From Phaseolus vulgaris (lineage: Eukaryota > Streptophyta > Magnoliopsida > Fabales > Fabaceae), in assembly GCF_000499845.2 (NCBI RefSeq), contig NC_023758.2, forward strand, positions 4,926,170-4,990,169: a stretch of DNA of 64,000 bases, given 5' to 3'. Below, in pieces: positions 23,543-37,439 of this stretch (position 1 is the first letter of the stretch; each line of letters begins with the position of its first letter). The notes below the pieces were generated by a model that made no database searches, had not been told where the DNA came from, and worked only from the letters and a program-made list of their open reading frames with translations. Both the position numbers and the translations under genes were made by a program.

Positions 23543-26500
23543 CTATTCCACAAGCTTCTGTAAAACCCTCCAATATCGCATGCAAGAAGGGTTCATGTGA
23601 ATTGCTCGAATAACCCATCTCAGAGGACTCTGAGTGGACTCCATGCTAGATGTAGAGTGTGGCCCGACTTTCAACTCCCTTGCAAGCAAATGCATTTGAA
23701 AGTAGAGCTCCGCAGGCCTCATTTCTACGAAAAAGTAGCAGAAATTAGACAGGACATCCACAAAAAGGTATAGCAATCAATGAATACCAACAAACACCAA
23801 ATTTAAATACAGCAATCAATGAATATGAAGAAACACCAATTTCAAATATAGCATGTGAATCTACTAATCAATTTCAAATACAGCATGTGAATCTACTAAT
23901 TTCAAATGATTGTGCATGGGCATTTGAAGACATTTGTCCTTATTTAACTATTTAAATGTTATCATGTTAAGAACCTAAGTATTTTTATGAGCTTGTAATT
24001 TATATAGTGTTGTTTGAATTAATTCAGTAATGTTGTACTAGACTTGTTTCTTTATAATTGATTGCATTGCATGGAATTAAAAAGTTGAATTATTATGTTA
24101 TTTATAGGTATTTTAATAAATTTTTGGTTAAATAAGTTTTTTATATCTCTAAAATTAACTTGTATTGAAAGCAGCATTTAGCTCTATAGTTATTCACCCC
24201 CCAACACAAACGAAAATGAAAGAATAATGACAACACTTTTATATGGAATATGGAATACTTGAATAGAAACCTAATTTTTTTTTTTAATCAGCATTGAATA
24301 GAAACCTAATAACAGAGTAGAAATCATACCTGATGGCCAATTAAACCATTCAAGGTGAAGGTTTCTATTCCACCTCTCTTTAGAACCAAGGGTTCCTTCA
24401 GCTTGTGCTACTAGTACTGAAACAAAAGGTAAGGGAGTAAGTGAAAGTTGATGAACTCGTGTAAGACTCTTAACAGCCTGTGATAGGAATTGAGAGCCAT
24501 TGCAGTGCCGGACAAGTTCCATACAGATGACACCTACATAAAAAGAACAATAAGATTGGATGGACATTAAATTGATGCATTGCAGGAAGAGACAGGGGAA
24601 AAAAGGATCAAGAGACAAATAACTTCAACTTGCAATATCTACACAAGGCATACATAATAGTAGTATACTAGTATTAGTAGTAATTTTAATAATAATAGGA
24701 GATATTACTTATTCAAATTGAAGTTATTGAGATATTGTGTTAAATATTATTCATATTTTTGGTATAATTAGGAAAATTATCCATATATGTAATTCGGAAA
24801 ATTCTTCCCTCTTTCCATAATTGCTATAAGTAGATTGATTCTATTATCTAAATGTATGGGATTGATTCTCTCAGCCTTTTGTGTGTCTGTATATAATGCT
24901 ACTGTTATCATATCAGTCTTTAGTTCGACAGAAGTAGCTGCTAAAGTGTTACAAGTGCTAACGTGATACTGCATAAAAAGCATGCAAAAGTTGGTTAAAG
25001 GAAGCTCCTTGCCCAAAATGAATACTTACTATGACATAGAAAGAGGCAGCTCTCAAAACGCACTGATGAACAAGCCTGTTTCATGAACTCTTCTGCTGAG
25101 AATAAATCCCTCTTCTGGAAGGAAACCATGCCTCTCACTAGGTTATACGCTGCCATCCACATATCGCACAACTTTCCACTTCTTTTCACACATTCTTCAA
25201 AGTTCAAGTCTATGGCATTTGAATCAATTTGAAGCTCATACCGACATTCCATAAGTTTGAGACAGATCCAACCGATGTGATAATCTGTCTTGAGCTCCAA
25301 ACACCACATATATTCCTTTTGAAAACTGGGATGATCACCTTTCATGGCATACACACGGCATAATAGTAGATGTGCAAAGAATAGATAATCATCAGGAAGC
25401 ACAAGTTCAGAAGCTGTTTTGGCATGGGTGATACAGGTCATATGATTCCCACATTGTAAACTGATCTCAGAAGCACAAAGTAGAAGTTGAAAGTATCTAT
25501 AATGGAACAACAATCCTGTCCCACTGTACAATTCATTTGAAAGAGCTACTTGAGTTAGACGATTTAGTATGCCACAAAGATGCTGAGGAAATCTTTGTTC
25601 TCGTGCCCTCTGAAGATAGTTAAGAACAAGCAAGTAGCAGGCATCATGATTCCATGGTTTCTGATGATAGCACCTACAATTTTGAGATAATGTAACAAGA
25701 TTAGTCATGGCCAGTGAGAATGTGCATATGCCTTGAATAGAGCCACCAGATTGTTTACACTCTCTTTACCCCCAAGAACAGAAAACTATTCGACCCCAAG
25801 AAATACTTATTTTCCACACATAAAGCGAAATAAAAAAGAGGTATAGCATCAAAATATGAGAATCTAAAAAGAAATATTAAAAATCAAAATTTCTGGGGCA
25901 ATTAAGGGGCATAAAAGAAAATAAAAATAGTACTTCTGCAGGTATCTAATAGCTCCAGGATGATTAGAACACTGTTTTGTACAAGTTGGAAAAGTGAACT
26001 TTGGACTGCTGTTGCCAGTGGTATAGCAAGCAACTGCTCCTGCACCATGGATATCAGCAGCTGATTTGAAACCATTTTTATCAGAAAGATCAAGATGTTC
26101 CAGTTTACAACACCTCGTTGCCACGTGACAATTGTTTAATTCTTTACTGGATACCAAGAGGTAGCCAAGAAGGTTCCTGCTCCCAGAGAAATGTGCAAAA
26201 GAAAGGATGTCAGCAAAAGAAAAGCTAGCAAGACTGGGTTAACATTATTGAAAAATTAGGGCAAAGAAAAAAATGAGAACTCATTTCCAAACACTGGGAA
26301 GGCAGGGTATGTTTATTAGAATTTAAAAGTATGGAAGAGCAACTGAGTATATTTCTTTCTATAGCTAACTTACAAGTCATATGTGGGGAAGGAGAGGAAC
26401 ACAAGGAAAGAGGTGATAGAGGTGCATAGTTCATAGTTCTGCTAACTATTGCCGTACAAGTCTATAGATGCTATTCACAACTGCAACTAGAAAAATATAC

Positions 26501-29500
26501 TGCCCTTTTTTACCTGGTCCTCTCCATATCAGTCAGTTCTTTCTGCATCTGTCATTTTCCGTAGCAAATTTGCCTCCAACAGTTTATATTTGGTATTAAA
26601 ATTTCAGAAGCCAAAATCCTACTTCATGAAGCATGCTAGGACATATTTTAAATAGCGCTTAGTATCCAGTAGTAGTTGGAAAATTACTGTTCACACAAAG
26701 CTATCCATAAACTTTTGCAAGGAAGTAATCTTTAGGGTGCGGTGGTGTCCTAACTATATATTTTCTGGTTTGTTTCTGTTAGAAAACAAAACCAAAATAT
26801 GTTTGAGATAGTATCAAAACCATTTAAAGTCTATTCTAACAAGAGTTTGTTGGGTTTATCAAGTCACCCACTATTGGACCACCCATAAATATATAGTCTC
26901 ACGTATGAGTTGGAAGGTCTCGGCGTGAGAGGGATGTGTTGGAGATCTCACATCGACTATTGATAAGGACATTTAGTAGTATATAAGTGGGTGCAAACCT
27001 CACCTAATGAGCCAATTAGGTTTAAAGTTGAATTAGGTTTAAAGTTTACTTCTTAATATAAAGTGTATGATAGTTAAGAGATACTAGCATTATTACTAGT
27101 GGGATAGGGGCTAGTACTTGGCCAAATTTGGGTATTATGTTATGGGATTGTATTATTTACATCCTATCAATATATTTTCAGTTCATTAATCTTAAGCGTC
27201 TTTCTTTCCTAACCCTAACCTATTATCACGGACCATACTAAAATTGAGTAAAACTGTAAGGATTAAATTAGAAATTGAAACTTTAAATCTATGAAATCAA
27301 AATTCTGTTTGAATACTGGTCTTTGCTACAAAAAATCTACCTTATCAAACTATAGTTAGGGAACATGTGCATAGCTTTTTTGAGATGAGCAACTCCACTC
27401 TGAATGTCAAGGCTATCAGACTCATTTTTCACCTGTCCAAACCATACAATAACATTTTTCAATGTTATCTTCTTGATGGTGGAGTAAAGGAAACAGGAAG
27501 AATCAAAATTAATAGGCAACAAAATACCAGTTTACTAAGTGCTACTAAAAGGTGCATTCCAGCAATTTCTTCATAATATTTGAGGAAATATCGGCTACCA
27601 GTGACAACAAATTCAAGACGATTTTGTCCATCAAGAGCATGGATAGCTGACATGACAAAACTAACTTTTGAACTTTGCAATAGATCCTTTGGCATTTTCA
27701 CAATGTTAGTGATAACAGCATCCAGTCCACATATGTAGTATACTAATCTACAAATGAAACATATGGCTGTTGCCACAGAAGTCTTTTGCATAGAAGAAAG
27801 AGTTGCAGCAAGACTTCTAGTTACCGAGAGAGCCAAATCATTTTTACCAAGTTGCCACAAAGAGAAAGCATATACTTGTAAACCTTCTTCATCAAGTGCC
27901 CCTAAAAAAGTATATCATATAATGGTGTCAACAAAAATGAAAAATTCAAAATAAATTTTCACACCACTCTCTCTCAAAACATCCTTCACAAAAAATCAGA
28001 CTAAAATCAGACCAAATCACATGCTTTACATTTGGCACAGTTCAAACTAACACAACTTTGATTCACTTCATAAATCCATCTTATGAATTATGAAAAAAAA
28101 AAACAATTAGAAAACTTATCATGAATGAGAATAATTTTAGCAAGAGTGATTTAACATTCAACCCCAACAGTTGTGTGATATATAAAACAATTAAATTGAA
28201 GAACCCTAACAGGTAAATTGCAAAATCTGGATCTAAACCTTCTTTATTTAAATTTTCACATTCCTGCAAAGCATCAGCCGCATTCCCTGCCTGTATCAAA
28301 TAGAACGAGTTAGTAAATATCACTAAGGGGTTTCAGAAATACAAGATTGAGAGATTTCTAGTATAGTTTACCTTAGAAAGTGATCGGGCCAAATTGATTG
28401 ATATGTCCCTGATATGTGTGTTTTGAATACTCTGTGAGTCAATGTTAAATGCATGCCGTGCTAACCTATAAAAAGTAGCAGCACACTTATAATCATTTCG
28501 AGCCTCACAAACCAGCCCACATAAATTATGGGATTCAGGATAATGAGGAGAATGCTGAACAGCCTGCTGAATAGCTCCAAAAACCTGTGATGAGTAAATG
28601 CAGCATTGATATGAATTTCAAGGTAGGCAGCATCTTCAAAAGAAGCACCACCACAGAAAATCACCAATCATCAATATAATCTAACCTGTGAAGATGAGAG
28701 ATGTCCACTCAACAAAGCAAGCTTAGTGAGCCCAAGTTGGAAGTCAGCTAACTGCATAGTAATTGATAAAAAATTTAATGCAACGAAGCAACACACACCA
28801 GAGAAAAATATTTTACTAAAATGACATATCTGAGAATTTCTTCTTTTCCATGCTAGATTTGTCCCACTAACATTCTAGTATTCAACTACAACATCAACAA
28901 GAAATATACACAAAATCCCAACAATAGAACTATGTGTGTGTGTGGATGTATGTATGTATGTATATCAATACATTTCATGTTAACTGATAGGAATCAGTAA
29001 ATTACAGGCATTATCTGCACAGCCCGTGAACAGCTTTCAAATGCCTCATTTGATTCAAGCTCCCTACTGTATAAAGACAACATATAGTTAGAAAACCTGT
29101 AAACTAATTGAAATGTAGACTACTTTCAACATGCTATTGCTACATGATAATGCAAAAATATATAAAAGAGGAATTATACCTCATACAAGACTCAACCGAC
29201 ATGCTTGCCCATGGCAATGCAAGGCCAGGATCAATACTTCTAGCACGATCAAACATTTGTCTTGCCAAATGCTTTTCATCAACTTTACGATATAGCTGAA
29301 AACATTAAACAAACACAAGCTAAAAAAAATTGCACAAAGAACAGTCCCAAGTCTCCTTGTCTTTTCTGCCATATCAACTCAGAAAAGCAATTATATTATA
29401 GGACCAACCACTAAGGACAATGTAAATTATCAAGTCAGGTTGTTACTGTTTGCTGATGACATATGACAATACCTTCCCAAGATATCCCCAAGCAACAGCT

Positions 29501-32500
29501 AGGGATACATTCAATTGTAATGCTCTGATCAAGGCATGCTGATTTAGTGCATTATGATCAGACAAGCATCCCAACGCCAGCCAGAATTCATAATTGTCAC
29601 TTTCCAGTAGAAGTGCTCCCATAGACATCTTCTCTGCCATCTGCCTGCTTTGACAACTAAGTTGAGGGGAGGGGAGCACAATAGTCAAGGTCATTCAAAA
29701 TAATTTGATTCCGTAGAACATACCGTGCATTTATATCTTGCTTGTAATTTTTGTCTAGTGAAGTTATAAGATCAGAAGTTACAGCAATGTCAGCATAGAT
29801 GTTTGCTTGCCATGGAGACAAGTGCAAGGCTCGCTGATATGAAAATTTTGCATGTCTTGCAGCAAAAAAGCAGGTCCTCCTCCAAGAATTGATAGAAGCA
29901 CTGAAAGCTTCCTTATTAGATTCCAATTCTAGGACATCATCAATCCAAGGATAGCATCTAGCATATGCAAGCTACAACAGGCCAAAATAAAATAGAATTG
30001 AATAATACATGATAAGTGAAGAAAAATCCACGTCATCATACATATTGCCAAGTATTTAATGCACTGCTGCAACAAATAATACCTAAAGATAGAAAAATAA
30101 AATAAAAGAATGGAAGCTTTTCAAGACTGAAGAAGTAAATAATACCTGAATATCAGCAAGTAGTTTCCAAATACATGAGAAATTCCTGAAAAAACAAGCA
30201 CTTTCCCTTGCAACCTCAGATGCTTCCTGCAGTCAGTTCAATGATGTTTCCTAAATGTTGCCAAAATGGAAGTGTCTAACATAATAAGAAACAACATAAA
30301 AATTATCAAAAACAAAAAAATTGAAGAGAAAAACCTCTAACAGTGAAGCCCCCCATCGATATGCTCCTTGGTTGATGCAGTCTTTTGCCAAACCAAGCAG
30401 CCCCAAAGCAAGTCCATATTGTGCAGGCACACACTGTGGTGAAATCTCCAAAGCTTGTCGAAATTGTTCAACTCCCTTCACGTAGAAAGGCTCAGAGTTT
30501 AACATATCATCAATAAATAGAAACAGCTGAACACTACTAGAACAACTTCATCTTACATTTGTTAGATACACTACACTTTCCCATTTTTCAAGTATGGGTT
30601 TAGAGACAGAGTATTTTATAATGTCTTCTGCATTTCCTAGGTGCTATAATTTGATAAAACTATACAAGAACTAAACATAAGTTCGGCCATAACCAGATTA
30701 TAGCAAGAAAAAAGAAATATAGGAAATTCAAAAGTCCCACCAGATAATGCTAACTAAAGGCCCTAGAATCCATCCATTTATACTGCAGAAGATCAACCAA
30801 GTAAGAAGTAAGGTATAGGTGTCTAACAAATGATAGTTATAACTGACTGTAACTGAAAACTGACAAAAATACGTTTAGCTATTTTTCAAGGCTGAAAGCA
30901 GATTGTATTACACTATTTATATGAGAATTCTCTAGCACGAGAACAAATAGCCTACATTTTGCAGTCTAGCTCTCCTTTGGGGCTTATATATAACAACAGA
31001 ATGAAAAAGAGGAACAAGCTATGAACCATGTGTGATAAAGATATTTCCACTTTCAACCACTGAAAACAACCAACTATGAACGGGAAAGGCAACAGGATAA
31101 TGACTTTAGCTAAGCGTACCTTGCTAAATGAACCAAGAGTCATAGAGATATTCCCACTTTCAACCAAAGCAAAGACCATGGTATCATCCAACTCAATTGC
31201 ACGGCCATAAGACTGATGGAGAGCCCATAAGCAAAAACAGCAATTGGGGGATCAATCGTCCAGATGATTTAAAAGGAATTCAAGCAAAGTGGTACCTTAA
31301 TAGCTGCAGTAAACCTGCCCAGCCGCTGATAAGCAAGGCCCAGAGCCTAAAAAACTTTTAAATACTTATCAAAAAAATATATATGCCTAGTCGATGATAA
31401 GCAAAGCCCAAAGCCTAACAAAATTTTCAAATATTTATAAAAAAATACGGAAAGGCAAATTCAATGAAAGGAAAGAGTGTTGAAAATTACTTCCCACAAA
31501 TTAGCACATGTAGGATAACCTCTAAGGGCATGTTGAAGACTCTGAACAGCTTCACACCATTTCTTTTTATGAACCTGTTAATTAATGAATAAAAATCAAT
31601 AAATGACCAGTTTCGGCCCTGAGTTAATTAGAGAGAGATTTGTTGAGGATATAGACGGATGTCAAAAGAATTTCAATTTGAAAATTAAATTGTTTGATCT
31701 GCTTTGATAGGAAAAATATGTAGAATGCAGTTGTTACACGAGTCTACACAATACACAAGACTGTGATATACAGAAAAGGCGAAATTGCGATTCTGACTAC
31801 ATAAACTCTAGAAAAGTAGAAGAAATCGAAAGAAAAACCTGCAGGAAACCTAATCTTCGGAAAGCCCAGAAAGCTCTCGGTGACATTTCAGAAGCTTCTC
31901 GGCATACCACCACCTCCAAACTATCCTTTCCTTCTTGGTCAAGTAAATTGCACAGAGCTTCCTGAGGTGACAAAATGAAAATCAGAGTCAGTGTTAAGTG
32001 AAAGAAAGCAAAATCAACACTTAATTTTTCCATAATGTTAAGGTAATTATTGTAGCTTTCAAATGGAACAGACGAGAAAATACGACGCTTACCCCAGACT
32101 CGGAATCATCGGGATTGAGAACAACAGCTCGTTGGTAACACCTAATAGCTCTCTGAGTATCAAGGGAAATGCTGGCGTAATAATGGCCTAGATACTTGAA
32201 AGATATTCCATTCTTAGGGTTTAATTTGGCCGATTGAAGAAAATGTTGAGCAGCTTTTTCCTTCGCTTCTCCTCCTTTCTCCCATAAGAACACACCCTGA
32301 ATCATCGAAGGTGTAGTTTATAGAGAAAAATGAATAACTAGAAAGAGCAGCAGAGGGAATAAACAAAAAGAAGAATGCATACAATGTCAAAATGTATGGA
32401 GGCGTCATCTGGTGACAGCTGCAAGCGTTGGAAGAGATGTTGCGCCCCTTCTTCTTCTTCCTGAGTCTGAAGGAACAAAAGAGAGTGAGAGTAACTGAGA

Positions 32501-32559
32501 TGACGAAGATTGATGAAATGGAAAAGCTAAGAACCCACTCTCTGTGTTTGGGACTCCAT
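23543..32559 (-). CDS. SKI3: SKI3-type tetratricopeptide repeat protein (Ski complex subunit)
   Basis: Large TPR scaffold of the Ski complex, which with SKI2 helicase and SKI8 feeds RNA to the cytoplasmic exosome for 3'-5' decay. Exons in transcription order: 32559-32539, 32460-32383, 32296-32093, 31961-31839, 31574-31491, 31346-31296, 31212-31120, 30475-30335, 30226-30146, 29971-29724, 29644-29473, 29295-29180, 29066-29006, 28751-28686, 28584-28372, 28290-28239, 27901-27528, 27432-27341, 26176-25934, 25673-25030, 24533-24330, 23724-23543. The sum is 3543 nt, or 1180 residues, near the Arabidopsis length (about 1170). TPR helices are clear, for example [51 protein letters not shown] and [20 protein letters not shown]. 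The C-terminus includes EWFNWPS and [18 protein letters not shown]. The 21-nt first coding exon (MESQTQR) is the weakest assignment, since two in-frame acceptors (32460 or six bases upstream) are possible for exon 2. Intron 5 carries a copy of the start of exon 6; intron 18 carries a dispersed repeat. Confidence 0.92.
26865..27010 (+). repeat. Dispersed repeat copy in SKI3 intron 18
   Basis: Contains accacccataaatatatagt, then a tcacatcgact module and agtatataagtgggtgcaaacctcacc within about 150 bases. This matches the copies at 15325-15445 (opposite strand) and 34645-34790. It sits in the 1.16-kb intron 27340-26177 of SKI3. Confidence 0.7.
28931..28964. repeat. GT/GTAT microsatellite
   Basis: A (GT)n run changes into (GTAT)n within SKI3 intron 13. 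Confidence 0.85.
31324..31447 (-). repeat. Tandem copy of the SKI3 exon 6 splice-acceptor region
   Basis: About 57 bases spanning the acceptor and start of SKI3 exon 6 recur, diverged, 68 bases further upstream in intron 5. The copy starts after its own TAG at 31414 and its complement reads [10 protein letters not shown], against [10 protein letters not shown] in the real exon. Confidence 0.8.
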
Positions 32560-34469
32560 GGAATGGGACCGTTGTTGCCACACTGCTCCTCGACTTAGCC
32601 CCAGATGTAAGCAATACTGCTACTGCAAGACCACACCGTTCCCACTTCGCACTAACTATAAAATTATTTTTACTTTCATTTTTTCTTTCTTTCTTCGAAT
32701 TTCGATCCATTTCTACAGAAAATAAAATAAAAAATCAATATTTTTAATCCTTTGATTTTAGTTTTTGTAAAATATATCAAAAACTAAAAATCAATATTTT
32801 TTATCTAATACACTTAATTAATTTTTTTAGTCAAACAAAATATTACTTATCTATCTTAAAATAAATATTAAATACCAAAAACACTGACTTAAAAGGTTTG
32901 TGAGATGAAAATAAAAAATGTTATTAAAATTCATTAATTTTATAAAGATTACAAATAATTATTATTGAGTTTGAAAATAATAAAAAAATAAAAAAACTGT
33001 TTAACGAGTAATATTAAAATTCATTAGTTCTACAAGAAGTACAAATATCTTTTAAGTTTTTTTAAAAAAATTGTTGTAATTTTACATTTTTAATGTGTAA
33101 TTATTACTGAGAAAGATATTTTTAATTAAAAATAAATAAATTATAACTAATTATTTTTTGTCTTTAAAATTAATTTTTATTTAATGTTTTTATAGTAATG
33201 TAGATACATTATAGAATTTCTGAAATTAGACAATCTGATAATGTCAAAATACATTTGGGAGTCTAGTGTTCAACACGATTTAATGTCTTATAGACTTCAA
33301 TGCATTAGAGGATCCAACATTGTTTAACGCACTAAACGATCTATCTAGTCAGATATTTCAGAATGTTTATTTCATTTTACAACATTTTTCTATAACCTTA
33401 ATGATTATTAAGGGTTAATGAACTTTGTATTAATCATGTTTAATTTATAAAAGCAAATATTTTCTTCAACGTTCAAATAATATAAGTTTGGAAAGTTTTT
33501 GAAACTTAACATTTGATACAAAAGTTTTTCAAATTTATTATTCTAGTTATTTCTAATTTATCTACCTTTATTAGTGTATATCTCAAATATATTTGAATTA
33601 TTTTTAATAAGAAGATTTAAGTTCAATGTGCGGAAAATATATAAGATGAATTGTTTACTTTTAAAGTGTATACTCGAAAAACGATAAAGATATGTGAAGT
33701 TGTATTATATTAAGACTTGATGTGTCGAGCATCAAACAATCATATTGGAAAAAACTTTTTAAAGGAAGCCCAAACAAATATGACAACAACCACGAGCAAA
33801 ATCTACATTATATATAAAAAAAAGTTTCATATCCACGACTGAGAGTCAAGTGCTTTTAGGTTGTGTGTACAGACTTTGTAAAATTTGTACTCTTGGAAGT
33901 ATATCCAATGAGTTTTTGTAGTGTTATTTTTTTTAAAGTGTTTTTATTGTGTCTTGAGAGGTCTTAGTCTCAGAGGAAGATTAAAATTGATTTGTGTACT
34001 CGGTACAACTTGGAGATGTTTGTGTACTCATAATTATTAATTGATTAGTAGAACTTCTTAAGTATTTTGCTTAAAAGAAAAATGGACGTAGCCCAAGAGT
34101 TAGGAGGAACAAGTACAAAAATTTGTTGTGTTGTGCTCATCTCTTTTGTGTTAGACATTGTACTTCATTGTTCATATTCACTATGAATTGAGTCTTTAGG
34201 GTTAATTCAATCCCTCTTTAGGAGCCAATAGTTTCTTCAAATATTTTTATGTTAGTCTACATCACATTATTTGTGTTGAACATGGGTATGACACACATCC
34301 TTTAAACGTTAGTTTACTTTATCTTGTGATTTTTTTTTATCGAATATATTACATGCATTACTTATTTGGATGTTTTTGAACGTTATGCATGTCGAATTGA
34401 AAGATGGTTGTCTCATACCAATTACAAATGTTTTTCTTGTTTATTGACTATAATGAGGAGGCTAGACTG

Positions 34470-34790
34470 AGGTTGTTGGTGAAGATCTCACAACAAACAA
34501 AGACAATGTCAATTTATAGTGTATAAGTGACGGGTAATCCTCACCTTACAAGTCAATATTGTAAGGTTGTGTTGGGTATAAAACTATAGTCATTTAGAGC
34601 CTATCGATGTCAAGTTATTTGGAACTATTATGCCATCGTTATTGAGTTCCTGGTAGACCATCCACAAATATATAATCTCATACTCAAAATGTTCATTCCT
34701 TAGGGTGACAGAGTGTAATTAAGATCTCACATTGATTAGAGATGAGATCAATTTATAGTATATGAATTTTTACATAAATACTAAGGATTA
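34470..34790 (+). repeat. Two adjacent pieces of the dispersed repeat family
   Basis: The first piece (34470-34570) reads agatctcaca ... atagtgtataagtg ... aatcctcaccttacaag. The second (34645-34790) reads agaccatccacaaatatata ... agatctcacattga ... tatagtatatgaa. Both align with the copies at 26865 and 15325, which suggests nested or tandem insertion. Confidence 0.6.
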
Positions 34791-35319
34791 TATGTGATTA
34801 TGTTAGTCTTGTAGACGATTGAATTTTATAAAAAAACATAATATAAACTAATGTTATAAACACTTACATTTTTTAAATATTGTATTTATCTATGATAATT
34901 ATGATAAAAAGTAAACGTTTGCAAGTTAACTAAAAAAAATATCACATAATAATTATTTTAAAATGTGGTGCAAGTATAAAACAAACTAAAAAAATTACTA
35001 AATCTCTAGTTAGCTGGCTAGTGATACAAGTATAACACGTGACTTTCTAATGCAAATTGCTCCCTCCTTCATCACTACACAAGCTAACAATTATACAATT
35101 TGAGTTTGTTCTCGTGGAAGAGTTTCTTTAGAATGTGACCATAGTTAAACATCAAGTATGACTATACTTTGTTTACACATATCTTGTAGTAATTATTATA
35201 ACAAGTGTTATAAATGAGTTAATTGATATTAAATTTATTATATACAATAACTTACCACAAAATGATGTTTCTGATGTGTCTCTTGTGTATGTAGACTATG
35301 AAATGTTAAAGATGAGGTA

Positions 35320-35960
35320 TCAAGTTTGAGTGAATTTCCTCCAACACATTAATAGATCAATATCACCCCGTGTATTCATCCTCACATGTGTTGTCATTAT
35401 CACATTAAAAGGGACATACATGCGTAATTGTCCTACCATAACAATGTAAAGGAGTAAAGACACATAATTGAGTGTAACACTCATCTCACAATACCACATT
35501 TCCACAAATACAAACAATATCATTGTCCATTGTCTCGTAACTAGTGTTGGGTAACAAGTCATAATTCTCCAATACAACCTTAATATGCTTATGTGAGACT
35601 TCAAATTTATTCATCTTCCATTGATGGGATACTAATCTTAACTCACCATAATCCTATAAAAACAATATTCAATATGATATTACAAATAAACTCATTTCTT
35701 ACCACTCAATCAAAATAATAATGATAAAGTTATTTTCTTACCATACCGTCCCACAAACTCCTAGCAATGTTGCCCAAAATTTTTTCCACATTATGCACTC
35801 CTTTTGTTGGTACATCGATAACACACACACGTTACTATTTACATAACCCACATGAAAAGGTCCATTGCAATTTCTTCTAGAAATGAAAACTTTGAATCTT
35901 TAATGCTTATTGGGTAGAGAGACATCGTCCTTTGTCTTGGTTATATATGTCATAAGTAAA
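35320..35960 (-). other. Decayed coding-like sequence, family not recognised
   Basis: The minus strand carries protein-like stretches broken by stops and frame changes, including MDNDIVCICGNVVL and VPTKGVHNVEKILGNIARSL. It may be an old transposon gene, but I cannot assign it. Confidence 0.25.
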
Positions 35961-37439
35961 ACACAATACGTTAAAATAACATAAAATTCATTTTTGGATT
36001 ATGGAATCCAAATTGTTGAAGAACATTATAAATTTTTCCAAATTATGTGATTTTAAATAAGTTCCTAGATTGCACAATACTCAATTTTATACTTTTAGAA
36101 TGATTGATTAATAATGTTGTATCAAATTAAATTATTTAAAAAATATTAGCAATCTATAATGTCTTTGACAAAACCAAAATTCTAAAACAAACTAACAAAA
36201 GAATGAGACCACCTTTGGGACACATAATAATGTCAACACAAGACGAGTACGAGTATTGACTGTAATAAGATCACTTACAATGATAACGAATGACGATGAA
36301 AACATGCATTAAGGAATTGTAAGTAGAAGAAATAAAAGTATGATAAAAATATATATAATGACTAGAGTAAAAGACTTTAACTTGATATATGAAATCGTCA
36401 AACTCACAAAAAATAACTACCAATATAAACCAATGGTTCTTTCTTTTAAAATCCCTATACTTTTTCATGTACTTTTATAGTGTTTGAAAATTCTAAATTG
36501 TCCATAAATCAAAAACATGTTAAAGTGTATAATTTGGGATTTACATTTTTCATAATGTGCAATCAAAAATTCAAAAAATATATTTCAAATGACACAATTA
36601 AGATAAATATTTTTAAATTGTATAAGTTATAATATATTTTTAAATTATGTAATATGAAAATACAATTTATATTGTAAAATTTGAAATAAAATCATGGAGC
36701 GTGTAATCCAAATTTAACAATCCACAAATTACATAAATTCAAAATTTTGCAATCCAAAGTTTTATATAAACAAATTGTACATAGTTTCTCTATCCAAACA
36801 GTACTAACATTTTTACTAGTGGAAACTCATATGCAGGTTGCGCATGTGTATTCACATTTTTTCTCTTTTACTTAATTTTCAAGATGATAAAAATATAACA
36901 TATATGCAAAAAATAATTTTAGATGACTCAAAATTGAAAAATAAAAATAGAGTGTCAAGAGAGTAATTGAAAATGAAGATTATTTTATTTTATATGTGAG
37001 ATTTAATGTGAAATGTGTGAGAATATACTCTTTCTTTCTGTTGTTGCCTTAAAATAAGGAACTAAGAAAATAGTGAAGAGTCATATAAAAACTAAACAAT
37101 AATATTAATTTAAAATATTATAAAATAATTTTATTTTTTTAAGTAATTCATATGAAATGACAAAATACTTTATTGTATTAATAAAATAAGATATATTAAA
37201 TAAGGGTAGAATTAGAAAAAAAATTGTGTAAAAAAAACGGTTATAACGGAGAGTAGGTATATATTATCTTTTCAAAATTTAAAATTTTATTAATTGTTTA
37301 ATAATTGATAGAAATTATGTTATTGGTTTAAAGGTTTAATATTGAATCAAAATAAAATAAAAATAAAAGCATAAGAGTCCGTTCTCCAAAATTACCAAGT
37401 TCAAATCCCCCCCTTTATGGTGCAGTGCACTCTCACAGT

